52,126 nucleotides of DNA from NCBI GenBank assembly GCA_016789145.1, contig JAEUQI010000009.1:1-52126 (forward strand). The letters run 5' to 3'. Under the pieces are notes generated by a model that was not told the DNA's origin, searched no databases, and saw only the letters and a program-made list of their open reading frames with translations. The position numbers were made by a program, and so were the translations under genes. The DNA is from Blastocatellia bacterium. GTDB taxonomy: Bacteria > Acidobacteriota > Blastocatellia > Pyrinomonadales > Pyrinomonadaceae. Shown piece by piece: positions 34,614 through 43,387 of the stretch (positions are counted from its first letter, which is position 1; every line of letters starts with the position of its first letter).

Positions 34614-34790
34614 ATGCTTAGTTGTTCCCATAGTCACCTCGCAGTTACAGTGTCTATCAAAATAGAGCAATTTCTCGGCTCTGAAGTTGCGAACCGTATG
34701 ATTTCCGATGCCGGCGAACTCCGCGGACGCCAAACCGAGCTAGAGCATCAGATAGATACGCTGAACAATAGTCTGGAGGCTTTGAATTAG
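34614..34790 (+). CDS. Small helical ORF, diverged copy (unknown)
   Basis: A 58-residue frame. Its C-terminal half (ELRGRQTELEHQIDTLNN, then SLEALN) is nearly the same as that of the ORF at 35449-35664, at both DNA and protein level. The N-terminal half is unrelated and lacks the signal peptide of the second copy, so this may be a decayed or re-started copy. The C-terminal region is helical, coiled-coil-like (heptad Leu/Ile). Its last codons supply the GGAGG ribosome site for the secreted gene starting at 34792, implying translational coupling. Function unknown. Confidence 0.5.
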   Translation: MLSCSHSHLAVTVSIKIEQFLGSEVANRMISDAGELRGRQTELEHQIDTLNNSLEALN

Positions 34791-34791
34791 T

Positions 34792-35445
34792 ATGAAAACC
34801 CTCGCGCAACTTGGCTCAATAATGATTTTGTTTGTTGGTCTTTCTTCGAACGGATACGCTCAACCGGAGCCTATATCGAGGCAAGCCTTCGATACTGCAG
34901 TCAGGTCGGCTGTGCATAATTCCTACAAGTTTTCTCGACGAGTGACAAAAGTCGGCAAAAACTATGATGAATATGGCAAGGTCATTAGAACGACCAGCAG
35001 CATCTTTGCAAGCCTGCTTCCCAAAGGGTTCTATACAATCTACGAGACGGAAGAAAACGGTAAGTCAACTAGAATAGAAACGATCAAGATAGCTGACGTC
35101 ATGTACAAACGTCATGACAATGGGAGCTGGAAGCTATTGGGTAAACGCCTTGAAGAAAACGTTGGAATCATTCCGTCATCGCTTTCATATGCAAAGACTT
35201 CGAAAGAACGTGTCACTGTCGATGGAGTTTCTCTTTGGCTTTATCAGGCGATAATACAGTCGGTTCCTAGTAGAGGTAATCCCGATGACAAGCTCGCGGT
35301 CTGGTCGCTGCAATGTTGGATCGATATGAAAGGTCGCATGACCCGAACTATTCAACAATCGCGTCCTCCACTTTCAAGTGAATTCAGAGAGGATGTTTAC
35401 GAATACGATCCCAAAGACCTCAAGATCGAGGCGCCGATCAAGTAG
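34792..35445 (+). CDS. Secreted protein of unknown function, copy 1
   Basis: A 217-residue protein with a signal peptide (about 1-23, ending NGYAQ). The mature part looks like an all-beta lipoprotein-carrier (LolA-like) fold: alternating strands, YTIYETEENGKSTRIETIKI, VMYKRHDNGSWKLLG. It ends EYDPKDLKIEAPIK. It is a paralogue of the 35665-36324 protein (shared start of the mature part, ISRQAFD versus ITKDEYY, and nearly identical ending). The fold is a guess from pattern only; no named domain is recognised. The ribosome site lies inside the preceding small ORF. Confidence 0.68.
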   Translation: MKTLAQLGSIMILFVGLSSNGYAQPEPISRQAFDTAVRSAVHNSYKFSRRVTKVGKNYDEYGKVIRTTSSIFASLLPKGFYTIYETEENGKSTRIETIKIADVMYKRHDNGSWKLLGKRLEENVGIIPSSLSYAKTSKERVTVDGVSLWLYQAIIQSVPSRGNPDDKLAVWSLQCWIDMKGRMTRTIQQSRPPLSSEFREDVYEYDPKDLKIEAPIK

Positions 35446-35448
35446 GTT

Positions 35449-35664
35449 ATGAAAGTTGCGGCACTTATTCTTACGATGTTTCTGGCTTCGGATTCGGCGG
35501 CGGGGCAGGTTTTGACGGTTAAGAACAATATTCACGCCCAGCTCACCAACCAAAACTTCGTGATGCGTGCCCCAATCGACAAAGTCACCGAGCTAAGAGG
35601 ACGCTCCGCCGAGCTGGAGCATCAGATAAATACGCTGAACAATAATCTGGAGGCCTTAGGATAA
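35449..35664 (+). CDS. Small exported helical protein, copy 2 (unknown)
   Basis: 71 residues: a probable signal peptide (MKVAALILTMFLASDSAAGQ), then a short linker and the helical ending ELRGRSAELEHQINTLNN, NLEALG shared with the ORF at 34614. If exported, the mature form is about 50 residues, small and possibly oligomeric through the heptad-like C-terminus. It starts 3 nt after the copy-1 secreted gene and overlaps the ribosome site of the next gene (GGAGG in its last codons, next ATG immediately after its stop). Confidence 0.6.
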   Translation: MKVAALILTMFLASDSAAGQVLTVKNNIHAQLTNQNFVMRAPIDKVTELRGRSAELEHQINTLNNNLEALG

Positions 35665-36324
35665 ATGAAGGTTCATATTGCAACAGGTCTAGTGCTTATA
35701 ACACTGTTTTCTGTACTTGCCGTTTCGGCCCAAGTTAAGGAAATTACGAAAGATGAATACTATTCTCCGTGGCGAGCAGCTATTCAGAAAGCTCGCGGGC
35801 TTAACCGGCGCAAAATATCAAAGACGGAGATCTATAAGAACGGGAAGATTTCAGCAACAGACGAATGGCTTTACGAGTACGTTTTACCGGACAAGATTCG
35901 TTACGTCCATTTGGAGAAACGAGATGGTAAAAGCTACCGAACCGAACAGGTCGATATAGATAAATTGAAGTATTGCAAACAAGATGACAAGCCTTGGGAA
36001 TTGGTCGAAGGCCCTTGCATCGGCGGCGGAGCGGGTGGAGTGCCGAATGCTCAATCGATAAAATATACGGTTGAGACAGTTCGCTCCGGTAACAATGATG
36101 CCAAGCTGTTTACTCAATATATTACCTTTAAAGACCCCTTTACAAAGGAATCGAATATAGGACTCTCCTTCTATGAATCGAAGTATTGGCTTGGCTCCGA
36201 TGGATTCATAATTCGAGAAGAGCGGAAATACGGTCTCGCAGAAACCAAACGAATAGATCGCTTAACGGTTGATACTTACGAATACAACCCCAAAGACCTC
36301 ATGATCGAGGCGCCGATCAAGTAG
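35665..36324 (+). CDS. Secreted protein of unknown function, copy 2
   Basis: A 219-residue exported protein (signal peptide about 1-22, ending VSAQ), paralogous to 34792-35445. Shared features: a start rich in Lys/Arg after cleavage, a YEYVLPDKIRYVHLEKRDGKS-type beta segment aligned to the copy-1 FYTIYETEENGKS, and the ending EYNPKDLMIEAPIK. It differs by an inserted Cys-containing loop (KYCKQDDKPWELVEGPCIGGG) that could form a disulfide. Codon and base use look like the neighbours, so local duplication is more likely than transfer. Function unknown. Confidence 0.68.
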   Translation: MKVHIATGLVLITLFSVLAVSAQVKEITKDEYYSPWRAAIQKARGLNRRKISKTEIYKNGKISATDEWLYEYVLPDKIRYVHLEKRDGKSYRTEQVDIDKLKYCKQDDKPWELVEGPCIGGGAGGVPNAQSIKYTVETVRSGNNDAKLFTQYITFKDPFTKESNIGLSFYESKYWLGSDGFIIREERKYGLAETKRIDRLTVDTYEYNPKDLMIEAPIK

Positions 36325-36456
36325 CACAACACTGGAGGATATTTATCTTGTCTTCGGCTTTGCGACATTTGCAGTCCGGTCGGGCGAGCCGCGACCGCAC
36401 TGCGTTTGGGGGCGGAGCACAGGCGTTTGTGCCGATGAGCTCCCTTCGGTCGTTGA

Positions 36457-36519
36457 AAGACAGGCAAGGCAGCCTGTCTTACGGTTTAGGGTGGCCCGCA
36501 CGCTAGAGGCGTGCGGGCC
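36457..36519. repeat. Two adjacent hairpins at the convergent gene boundary
   Basis: AAGACAGGC (36457-36465) pairs with GCCTGTCTT (36472-36480). GGCCCGCACGC (36493-36503) pairs perfectly with GCGTGCGGGCC (36509-36519). The second lies 8 bp past the stop of the minus-strand peptidase gene but has no U-tract. They could act as a bidirectional barrier to transcription or be REP-like elements. Confidence 0.55.
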
Positions 36520-36526
36520 GGTTGAT

Positions 36527-38641
36527 CTACTTCATTCCCAGACTCTTAACGAGGAATGCGTAGATGTCGGTCTGCTGCTCGATCGCGAGTGCTGTGGGCA
36601 GGCCCGCGCCGTGGCCGCCGCGGACTTGGACGCGGATGAGGATCGGAGCGGTGCCGGCTTGGGCGTGCTGCATCGCGGCTGTGTATTTGAAGCTGTGAGC
36701 AGGATGTACGCGGTCATCATGGTCAGCCGTTGTTACGAGAACAGGCGGATATTTAGTGCCTGGCTTCGCATTGTGATACGGCGAATAGGCGTACATGACC
36801 TTGAAATCTTCCGCATTCGTCGGGTCACCGTAATCCGAACGCCATGCCCAGCCGATGGTGAATTTATCAAATCTGATCATATCCATCACGCCGACCTGCG
36901 GAATTGCCGCACCGAACAGATCAGGATTCTGATTGAGCACGGCACCGACCAGAAGGCCGCCGTTCGAGCCGCCCTGCATCGCAAGCTTGGGTGTTGACGT
37001 GTACTTGTTCGCGATGAGCCATTTGGCAGCGTATGCGAAATCGTCAAACGTGTTCTGCTTGTTCAAACGCGAGCCGCCTTTCCACCAATCTTTGCCATAT
37101 TCGGCACCGCCGCGAATACAGGCTGAGGCATAAATGCCGCCCATATCGAGCCACGCAATGCGCGAGACCGAAAAGTTTGGCGTCGTGGAAATGTTAAAGC
37201 CGCCGTAACCATAGAGCAGCGTCGGATTCTTTCCATTTAGCTTTAGGCCTTTCTTGTAGGTCAGGAACATCGGGACCTTAGTGCCGTCTTTACTTGGATA
37301 AAAGACTTGCTTTACTTCGTATTTCGACGGGTCCATCTTCACGCCTGCGGTGCGAAACATCTTGCTCTCACCGGTTTTCATATCGTAGCGATAGATCGTC
37401 GGCGGCGTTGCGAAGCTCGAATATGTGTAAAAAGTCTCACTGTCCGTACGCTTGCCGCCAAAGCCGCCGGCTGAACCGATACCAGGCAATTTCACGTCAC
37501 GAACGAACGTGCCGTCGATGTTGTAGATCTTTATTGCGGTCGATGCGTCTTTCAGATAGTTACAGACGAACTGGTTGTTGATGAACGAAACGCCGTTCAA
37601 TGTGTCAGCCGATTGCGGGACGATCTCTTTCCAGATCATCGACCGATCGAGTACATTTCGAGAAACGATGCGGCCGCGAGGTGCGTCCTTGTCGGTCTGA
37701 AAGTAGAACGTCGCGCCATCATTGCCGAGGAAATTCCAGCTATTCTCAAGGTTGTCAATAAGCGGAATGAACGGCGCCTTTTCCATGGTCAGGTTCTTGA
37801 AATAGATCATGTTCATTCGCTCAGTTCCCTTCGCGACCCTGATGATCAGCCAGTTGCCGTCGTCAGAAACCTCTGCTGAGCTGAAGTAATCGCCATTGTC
37901 CGGGCGTTCATAGACGACATAATCTTCGGACTGAGGAGTGCCAAGCTTGTGAAAATAGATCTTTTGAAATTTGGTCGCTTGTTTCAATTCCTGCCCCTTT
38001 TCGACAGGAGCGTAGCTGCTGTAAAAGAAGCCGCTGTTGTCCTTGAGCCAAGCCGAAACGCCTTGGCGATTCGGTGCCAGCGTGTCCGGTAAATCCTTGC
38101 CGGTCGTCGTGTCGCGAACACGCCACGTAGTGCGGTCGCTGCCGGCCTCGCTGACGCCATACGCCCACAGCTTGCCATCCTCTGTAAAGATCGAACCGTT
38201 CAGAGCCGCAGTTCCGTCTGCACGAAGCTTGTTCGGGTCAAAGAAGACTTCGCCCGGATCGTCGATCGATCTCGCACGGTAGATGACGCTCTGGTTCTGA
38301 AGTCCATCGTTCTTTGAATAGAGATAGAAGCCATCCGCGATCTTCGAAGGAGCGCTGAATCGCTCGTAGTTCCACATCGCCGTTAGCTTTTCTTTGATAG
38401 CTGCTCGCTGAGGCACCGATTTGATGTATGCGTCGGTGATCTTATTCTGAGCGGCGATCCACTCGTTCCATTCAGGCGTGTCGGATTCTTCCATCCAACG
38501 ATACGGATCGGCGACCTTTACGCCGTGAAACACATCGACCTGATCGACGCGACGTGGCTTAGGATATTCGATCTTCTGCGCCGGAACGGCGCTGACCATA
38601 AACGAGAGAAATACAAATAAAGCGATACTACGTTTGAACAT
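36527..38641 (-). CDS. Secreted prolyl oligopeptidase (S9A family)
   Basis: Serine peptidase that cleaves short peptides after proline, 704 residues. It has a signal peptide (1-21, ending VPAQ), an N-terminal seven-bladed propeller (about 85-440), then the alpha/beta-hydrolase domain. Nucleophile Ser is in GGSNGGLL, Asp in the TTADHDDRV region, and His in RGGHGAG near the C-terminus. The YPKPRRVDQVDVFHGVKVADPYRWME start is family-typical. Export suggests a periplasmic or secreted role in peptide use. It is preceded by a short AT-rich divergent region shared with the ABC exporter genes. Confidence 0.93.
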   Translation of the reverse strand: MFKRSIALFVFLSFMVSAVPAQKIEYPKPRRVDQVDVFHGVKVADPYRWMEESDTPEWNEWIAAQNKITDAYIKSVPQRAAIKEKLTAMWNYERFSAPSKIADGFYLYSKNDGLQNQSVIYRARSIDDPGEVFFDPNKLRADGTAALNGSIFTEDGKLWAYGVSEAGSDRTTWRVRDTTTGKDLPDTLAPNRQGVSAWLKDNSGFFYSSYAPVEKGQELKQATKFQKIYFHKLGTPQSEDYVVYERPDNGDYFSSAEVSDDGNWLIIRVAKGTERMNMIYFKNLTMEKAPFIPLIDNLENSWNFLGNDGATFYFQTDKDAPRGRIVSRNVLDRSMIWKEIVPQSADTLNGVSFINNQFVCNYLKDASTAIKIYNIDGTFVRDVKLPGIGSAGGFGGKRTDSETFYTYSSFATPPTIYRYDMKTGESKMFRTAGVKMDPSKYEVKQVFYPSKDGTKVPMFLTYKKGLKLNGKNPTLLYGYGGFNISTTPNFSVSRIAWLDMGGIYASACIRGGAEYGKDWWKGGSRLNKQNTFDDFAYAAKWLIANKYTSTPKLAMQGGSNGGLLVGAVLNQNPDLFGAAIPQVGVMDMIRFDKFTIGWAWRSDYGDPTNAEDFKVMYAYSPYHNAKPGTKYPPVLVTTADHDDRVHPAHSFKYTAAMQHAQAGTAPILIRVQVRGGHGAGLPTALAIEQQTDIYAFLVKSLGMK

Positions 38642-38764
38642 TTACCAGAAAACTCCTTAAGTAATACTTCTATTAGTATATGCGAACTGAACCGCGATCG
38701 CAGAATGCGTTGAACGGAGAATTCTGTTTGAAATCAATGCACTATGCTATTCTTTCGCAAGATT

Positions 38765-39688
38765 ATGAGTGAAAGTGTGGCTAGCTTGGTCGTGGACAAC
38801 GTGAGCAAGCGGTTTGATGAATTTACGGCGGTCGATGGGCTGAGCTTTGAGGTGCGGCCCGGGCGAGTGTTTGGATTTTTGGGGCCGAACGGTGCCGGAA
38901 AGACTACGACAATACGAATGATAGTCGGCATCACGGCGCCGGACGAGGGCGAGATACGGCTGTTTGGCGAGCGTGTCGGACCGAACGTGCAGGACCGCAT
39001 CGGCTATCTGCCTGAGGAGCGCGGCCTCTACAAAAAGATGAAGGTCGTTGATCAGCTTCGCTATTTTGCGGCTCTGAAAGGCCTGTCAGGCAGCGACGCC
39101 GATAAGCGCATCGACCGTTGGCTCGAACGAATGAAGCTCGCCGAGTGGAAGTCGAAAAAGACGACCGACCTCTCGAAAGGTATGCAGCAGAAGATACAGT
39201 TCATCTCGACGGTGCTGCACGAACCCGATCTGCTGATTCTCGACGAACCATTCTCGGGGCTCGATCCGGTGAACGTCGAGTTTATGATCGATGTGCTTTC
39301 GGAGTTTCGGCAGAACGAAAAGACCGTCATTTTTTCGACGCACTTGATGGAAACAGCTGAACGTTTGTGCCACGACATTATCCTGATCAACAAATCGAAA
39401 AAGGTCATCGGCGGCAGTCTGCGTGAGGTAAAGGAAAGCTATGGCCATAATATGATCGCGTTGCGTGGAAGTAATTTCGGCACAGTGTTCGACGATAAGA
39501 CGCTCGTAAATGGCGTCGCCGAGCACGCCGACGAACTCGAGGTCGAACTTGCCGCAGGTGCCGATGGCCAAACTTTGCTGAAGAAACTCATCGCAGCAGG
39601 TGCCACGGTCACGAAGTTCGAACAGGTCGAACCGACATTGAATGACATCTTCATCGAGAAGGTTGGAGGTGTAAAGAGCGATGCGTAA
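38765..39688 (+). CDS. ABC exporter ATP-binding protein (NatA-like)
   Basis: ATPase of 307 residues starting at the ATG at 38765 (MSESVASLVVDNVSKRF), chosen because homology starts there; an in-frame ATG at 38744 adds seven residues. Walker A is GPNGAGKTT, the signature TDLSKGMQQKIQF, Walker B LLILDEPFSGLDP, and the H-loop STHLME. The C-terminal DUF4162-type tail (LNDIFIEKVGG) is typical of NatA exporters. It overlaps the permease gene by 8 nt. The substrate is unknown; sodium or drug/peptide export are options in this family. Confidence 0.92.
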   Translation: MSESVASLVVDNVSKRFDEFTAVDGLSFEVRPGRVFGFLGPNGAGKTTTIRMIVGITAPDEGEIRLFGERVGPNVQDRIGYLPEERGLYKKMKVVDQLRYFAALKGLSGSDADKRIDRWLERMKLAEWKSKKTTDLSKGMQQKIQFISTVLHEPDLLILDEPFSGLDPVNVEFMIDVLSEFRQNEKTVIFSTHLMETAERLCHDIILINKSKKVIGGSLREVKESYGHNMIALRGSNFGTVFDDKTLVNGVAEHADELEVELAAGADGQTLLKKLIAAGATVTKFEQVEPTLNDIFIEKVGGVKSDA

Positions 39689-41024
39689 ATTCGTTGCCGT
39701 TGTAAAACACGAATATAAAAAGATCGTCTTCAAATGGACATTCCTTTTGGGGACGCTATTGCTACCGGTGCTGGCTCTTGTCTTCGCATTGGTGCCGGCT
39801 ATTTTGTTTTCGATCAAAGGCGAACCGACGCGGATCGTCGTCGTGGACCGCGACGGAAAGATCTCGCAACGATTGAAAGAAAATCTTACTGCCGAAAAGA
39901 TCGCCGAGAAAGGTGCTCAGGCGGCTAAAGACGCTCAGTTCGACATCACAAGAAGCCAGGACGAGCAATTCCGGAAGAATGCTCAGAATGCGGCTGCAGG
40001 ATTCGTATTTGTCGAATATTCGGCTAGCGGCAAAACCGACGATCAGATCAGGGACGAGCTCCGGTCGATGACGGTCGGGAAACAGATCGAGGCATATCTG
40101 ATCGTGCCGCAAGACGATAAGGCCAAGTTCGAATTTGTGTCTCGAAAGGGCGGCGACTTCATAGCAGGCAGCATGCTGGACGAGGCACTGAATGACGCCG
40201 TACGCAGCGAACGCCTCGCCAGGGCGAATATCAACGAAACGACGCTCAAGTCGATCAACCAACGCGTCGTCCTCGACAAACGTTCGATCGACGACGAGGG
40301 CCGCGAAAAGGACAGCGATATGCTGCTCGCCGCGTCGTTCGTGATCGGTATGATGATCTACATCACGCTTGCGATCTATGGACAGATGATCTTAGGTGCG
40401 GTCGTTGAAGAGAAAGAAACGCGAATTGCAGAAATACTATTCTCTTCGGCACGGCCGTTCGAACTGATGATGGGCAAACTTACGGGCGTTGCACTTGCCG
40501 GCCTAACGCAGCTCGGAATTTGGGTCGGGTCACTTGCCTCGTTGATCGCGTTCGTCGCGGTTCAGGCAGATCTATCGCCGTTCCTTTCAGGACTGCCGAC
40601 AGTCACGCCGCTGATGATCTTGTTGTTCCTGATCTATTTCTTGCTTGGATATTTCGCATTCGCATCGCTGTTTGCTTTGATCGGCTCGGTCGTCACAACG
40701 GTTCAGGAAGGCGGGCAATTTTCGTTTCCGGTGATCATGACGATGCTCGTCGGTTTCTATTTCAGTTTTGCGGTCATCCGCGACCCGAATTCGGCGCTTT
40801 CTTTTTGGGTATCGATACTACCGTTTTTCGCTCCGATGACAATGCCTGTCCGAATAATCGCGGCGACGCCGCCTTGGTGGGAGATCGTGTTGTCGATCGG
40901 CATCAATACTCTCGCGATCTTTTTTCTGGTTTGGATAGCGTCAAGAGTTTATCGCATTGGAATGTTGATGTACGGCAAGCGCGCTACGATACCTGAGATC
41001 TGGCGATGGCTGCGGCAAGCATAG
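39681..41024 (+). CDS. ABC-2 exporter permease (NatB-like)
   Basis: A 447-residue permease. One helix near the N-terminus (about 20-46) is followed by a large extracytoplasmic domain (about 50-215) and five to six C-terminal helices (for example FVIGMMIYITLAIYGQMIL, LMILLFLIYFLLGYFAFASLFALI). The motif EEKETRIAEILFSSARPFELMMGKL is the hallmark of the NatB/ABC2_membrane_3 group. It overlaps the ATPase start frame by 8 nt, so the two form one exporter. Confidence 0.91.
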   Translation: MRKFVAVVKHEYKKIVFKWTFLLGTLLLPVLALVFALVPAILFSIKGEPTRIVVVDRDGKISQRLKENLTAEKIAEKGAQAAKDAQFDITRSQDEQFRKNAQNAAAGFVFVEYSASGKTDDQIRDELRSMTVGKQIEAYLIVPQDDKAKFEFVSRKGGDFIAGSMLDEALNDAVRSERLARANINETTLKSINQRVVLDKRSIDDEGREKDSDMLLAASFVIGMMIYITLAIYGQMILGAVVEEKETRIAEILFSSARPFELMMGKLTGVALAGLTQLGIWVGSLASLIAFVAVQADLSPFLSGLPTVTPLMILLFLIYFLLGYFAFASLFALIGSVVTTVQEGGQFSFPVIMTMLVGFYFSFAVIRDPNSALSFWVSILPFFAPMTMPVRIIAATPPWWEIVLSIGINTLAIFFLVWIASRVYRIGMLMYGKRATIPEIWRWLRQA

Positions 41025-41026
41025 GC

Positions 41027-41040
41027 TGAACAATTGTTCA
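41027..41040. repeat. 14-bp perfect palindrome upstream of glsB-like gene
   Basis: TGAACAATTGTTCA is fully self-complementary. It lies 2 bp after the permease stop and about 67 bp upstream of the GlsB-type start, a suitable place for an operator. No known regulator consensus is claimed. Confidence 0.45.
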
Positions 41041-41106
41041 CGCGATTTCGTTAGTTGTGATAGTGTAGAGTTACACATTCAGTAATTTGTTGGAAAAGGA
41101 GTAACT

Positions 41107-41361
41107 ATGCTTTCAATTATTTGGCAATTGTTCGTCGGACTGATCATTGGAGTTATCGCTCGCTTCTTGCTTCCTGGAAAAGAAGCAATAGCAAGCGGCA
41201 TATTCGGATGGCTGGTTACGGCCGGTATCGGCATGGGCGGCTCGTTTATCGGAACAATGGTCGGCCGAGCGATCTGGAAACAGGACAATTACAAGGCAGG
41301 CTGGATCTTGTCGATTTTAGGAGCGATCGGACTGTTATTGCTCTATCGTATGTTGTTTTAA
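41107..41361 (+). CDS. GlsB/YeaQ/YmgE family membrane protein
   Basis: A small inner-membrane protein of 84 residues with three hydrophobic helices and Gly-rich turns (LFVGLIIGVIARFLLPG, GWLVTAGIGMGGSFIGTMVG, ILSILGAIGLLLLYRML). It belongs to the transglycosylase-associated/stress-response family often induced by acid or osmotic stress; the molecular role is unknown. It has a good ribosome site (AAAAGGAG). It is probably monocistronic, with a palindrome upstream. Confidence 0.92.
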   Translation: MLSIIWQLFVGLIIGVIARFLLPGKEAIASGIFGWLVTAGIGMGGSFIGTMVGRAIWKQDNYKAGWILSILGAIGLLLLYRMLF

Positions 41362-41397
41362 TGCAACGATTTAAAATTTGAGTTGCCGTCCGGTGCT

Positions 41398-41799
41398 TTA
41401 CGCCTCGGGCGGCAATTCCATTTTCACAAGGCCGTCGAACGCTACGTGATATGCCACGCCTTTCACCGGAATCGCCATTTCTTCCTCTGTCTTACCCTCG
41501 GAGTTCGCGATCGAAACGCTGGCAAAATAACAGTCGGCTCCGTGCTGCATAGCGTGGCGAACTTGGTGGTCAAATACTTCTTGCCCCTCGATTCGTCCAC
41601 GTTCCGGATAGATCGCAGTTCGGACGACAAAATGCCCAGGTTGAGCATCCTTTATACCAACGATCTGCGGTACTTTTTCGCGGTCGCCAAGCACATCCGC
41701 CGATTCGAGCGTCCAGCCGGCCTCGAGCAATTGCTTATAAACTATTTCTACACCGAACGCGTGTATATCTTGTTCGGTCATCAATTCCCTTTCACTCAT
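41398..41799 (-). CDS. Hypothetical cytoplasmic protein
   Basis: 133 residues from the ATG at 41799 (MSERELMTEQDIHAF); an in-frame extension to 41880 overlaps the dehydratase gene and is rejected. The mixed alpha/beta pattern includes VEIVYKQLLEAGWTLESADVLGDREKVPQIVG, HFVVRTAIYPERGRIE, and a strand-rich end. No signal, membrane segment or named domain is recognised. It is divergent from the threonine-dehydratase-like gene (40 bp). Confidence 0.68.
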   Translation of the reverse strand: MSERELMTEQDIHAFGVEIVYKQLLEAGWTLESADVLGDREKVPQIVGIKDAQPGHFVVRTAIYPERGRIEGQEVFDHQVRHAMQHGADCYFASVSIANSEGKTEEEMAIPVKGVAYHVAFDGLVKMELPPEA

Positions 41800-41839
41800 T
41801 GACGTTATTCTACGGTTGCGGCGTGGTATATTCAACACA

Positions 41840-42802
41840 ATGAACATCAACGATATCCGCGATGCGGCCGCCCGCATCAAGCCTTACGTCAAACGAACGC
41901 CGCTGGAGCGAAGCACGTCATTGAGCGAGCGATTTCGAGCGAACGTATTTGTAAAGTACGAGCTGTTTCAGCGGACGGGATCATTCAAGGCACGCGGCGG
42001 TTTCAACAAACTCTTGCAACTATCAGACGACGACAAAACGAAGGGCGTCGTGGCAGTTAGCGGCGGCAATCATGCCCAGGCCGTGGCATATGTTTCAAAC
42101 GCACTAGGCATTGACGTCGTGATCGCGATGCCCGCGAACACGCCCGCGACCTACTTGAACGCGACTCGCGGCTACGGAGCAACCGTGGAACTGATGCCCA
42201 ATATCGCCCACGCATTTTCACGGGCAAATGAGCTCGCTGCCGCGGGGCGAACGCTTATACATCCATTCGATGACGATGACGTTATCGCAGGGCAGGGCAC
42301 GATCGGACTTGAGATACTCGAGGACGTGCCTGACGTGACCGACGTTATCGTCAGCATCGGCGGCGGCGGTCTGGCGGCAGGTGTTGCTCGGGCAATGAAA
42401 GAAACAAACTCATCGATCAAGATGTGGGCAGTTGAGACCATCGGAGCTGACGCAATGTCACAGGCAGTGACCGCAGGAACGCCCGTTGAACTTCCCGCCA
42501 TTACATCGATCGCTAAAACGCTCGGGGCACCTTACGTCACAGAACGAACTTTGACCGCAATACAACGAGATTTCGAAGGCGTAACCGTCGTGTCCGATGC
42601 CGAAGCCGTTCGTGAATTGCTCTATATCGCCGAGAGGCTGAAAGTCATCGTCGAGCCTGCGGCGTCAGCGACAGTCGCTGCCGCTGAACGACTTAGGGCA
42701 AACTTTGGCGAAAACTCTAACGTCGTAATTATACTTTGCGGTGGAAATACATCGATCACCGATGCCTGTGGTTATCTTCCGCTGCTTGCGGAGTTGGAAT
42801 GA
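41840..42802 (+). CDS. Threonine/serine dehydratase-like PLP enzyme
   Basis: Fold type II PLP enzyme of 320 residues. The cofactor lysine lies in GSFKARGG, the SGGNHAQAVAY loop binds the substrate carboxylate, and the phosphate-binding loop SIGGGGLAAG is present. The length without a regulatory ACT domain fits catabolic threonine dehydratase or serine racemase. The products would be 2-oxobutyrate or pyruvate plus ammonia. The start at 41840 is where homology begins (MNINDIRDAAARI). Substrate choice cannot be told from sequence. Confidence 0.88.
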   Translation: MNINDIRDAAARIKPYVKRTPLERSTSLSERFRANVFVKYELFQRTGSFKARGGFNKLLQLSDDDKTKGVVAVSGGNHAQAVAYVSNALGIDVVIAMPANTPATYLNATRGYGATVELMPNIAHAFSRANELAAAGRTLIHPFDDDDVIAGQGTIGLEILEDVPDVTDVIVSIGGGGLAAGVARAMKETNSSIKMWAVETIGADAMSQAVTAGTPVELPAITSIAKTLGAPYVTERTLTAIQRDFEGVTVVSDAEAVRELLYIAERLKVIVEPAASATVAAAERLRANFGENSNVVIILCGGNTSITDACGYLPLLAELE

Positions 42803-42853
42803 TAGATGTAATCTCACTTTATTACGACATCGAATTAATTTCGGAGGTTCTCA

Positions 42854-43387
42854 ATGAACGCCAAGAGTATAATTTTCTGCGCGGCTATTGTGTGCGCATT
42901 TCACCTGGTTGCGGTAGTTGATACAAATGCGCAGGTCGCTCAACCGCGCCCAATGTGCCCAGGCTTGGGGCTTACCGCTGCTGAAGAAAAGGCGATACTT
43001 GATGGCCATAATGCGATTCGAAAGGAATTAAAGCTTCGAGATCTAACGTGGGATTGTAGTTTGGCAAAGGCCGCGCAAGATTGGGCGAGCAAAGGTATCG
43101 CCGAGCATAATGATGACAATCCTTACGGCGAAAGCATATTCGTTGCATCGTCAGCTACGGAACCTGTTACAAGTTCACTGAAGCGTTGGCAAGCCGAAAA
43201 ACTTAACTGGAACAACGAAACCGGCAAATGCGCTCCCGGCAAGATCTGCCTTCACTACACGCAGATCGTCTGGCGCACGACTACAAAATTAGGTTGTGGA
43301 ATAAACAGGAACGTTGTTGGCAAGTGGAAGACGATGCTAGTCTGCAACTATGATCCCGCAGGCAATACCGGCGGAAAGGCCTATTAG
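42854..43387 (+). CDS. Secreted CAP/SCP-domain protein
   Basis: 177 residues with a signal peptide (ending TNAQ) and a CAP (SCP/PR-1-like) domain. LDGHNAIRKELKLRDLTWD carries the first cavity His, AEHNDDNPYGESIF the second, and HYTQIVWRTTTKLGCG is the signature. Several Cys (CPGL, WDC, KCAPGKIC, GCG, VCNYD) suggest disulfides. Bacterial CAP proteins are exported and of varied or unknown function. It overlaps the stop of the convergent SDR gene by 4 nt. Confidence 0.9.
   Translation: MNAKSIIFCAAIVCAFHLVAVVDTNAQVAQPRPMCPGLGLTAAEEKAILDGHNAIRKELKLRDLTWDCSLAKAAQDWASKGIAEHNDDNPYGESIFVASSATEPVTSSLKRWQAEKLNWNNETGKCAPGKICLHYTQIVWRTTTKLGCGINRNVVGKWKTMLVCNYDPAGNTGGKAY

Noticed and set aside
34384..34665. 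93-codon plus-strand frame
   Set aside because: Overlaps the repeat array and the small ORF at 34614 in another frame; only the latter has a paralogue at 35449.
36491..36997. 168-codon plus-strand frame
   Set aside because: Antisense to the prolyl oligopeptidase gene with no recognisable domain.
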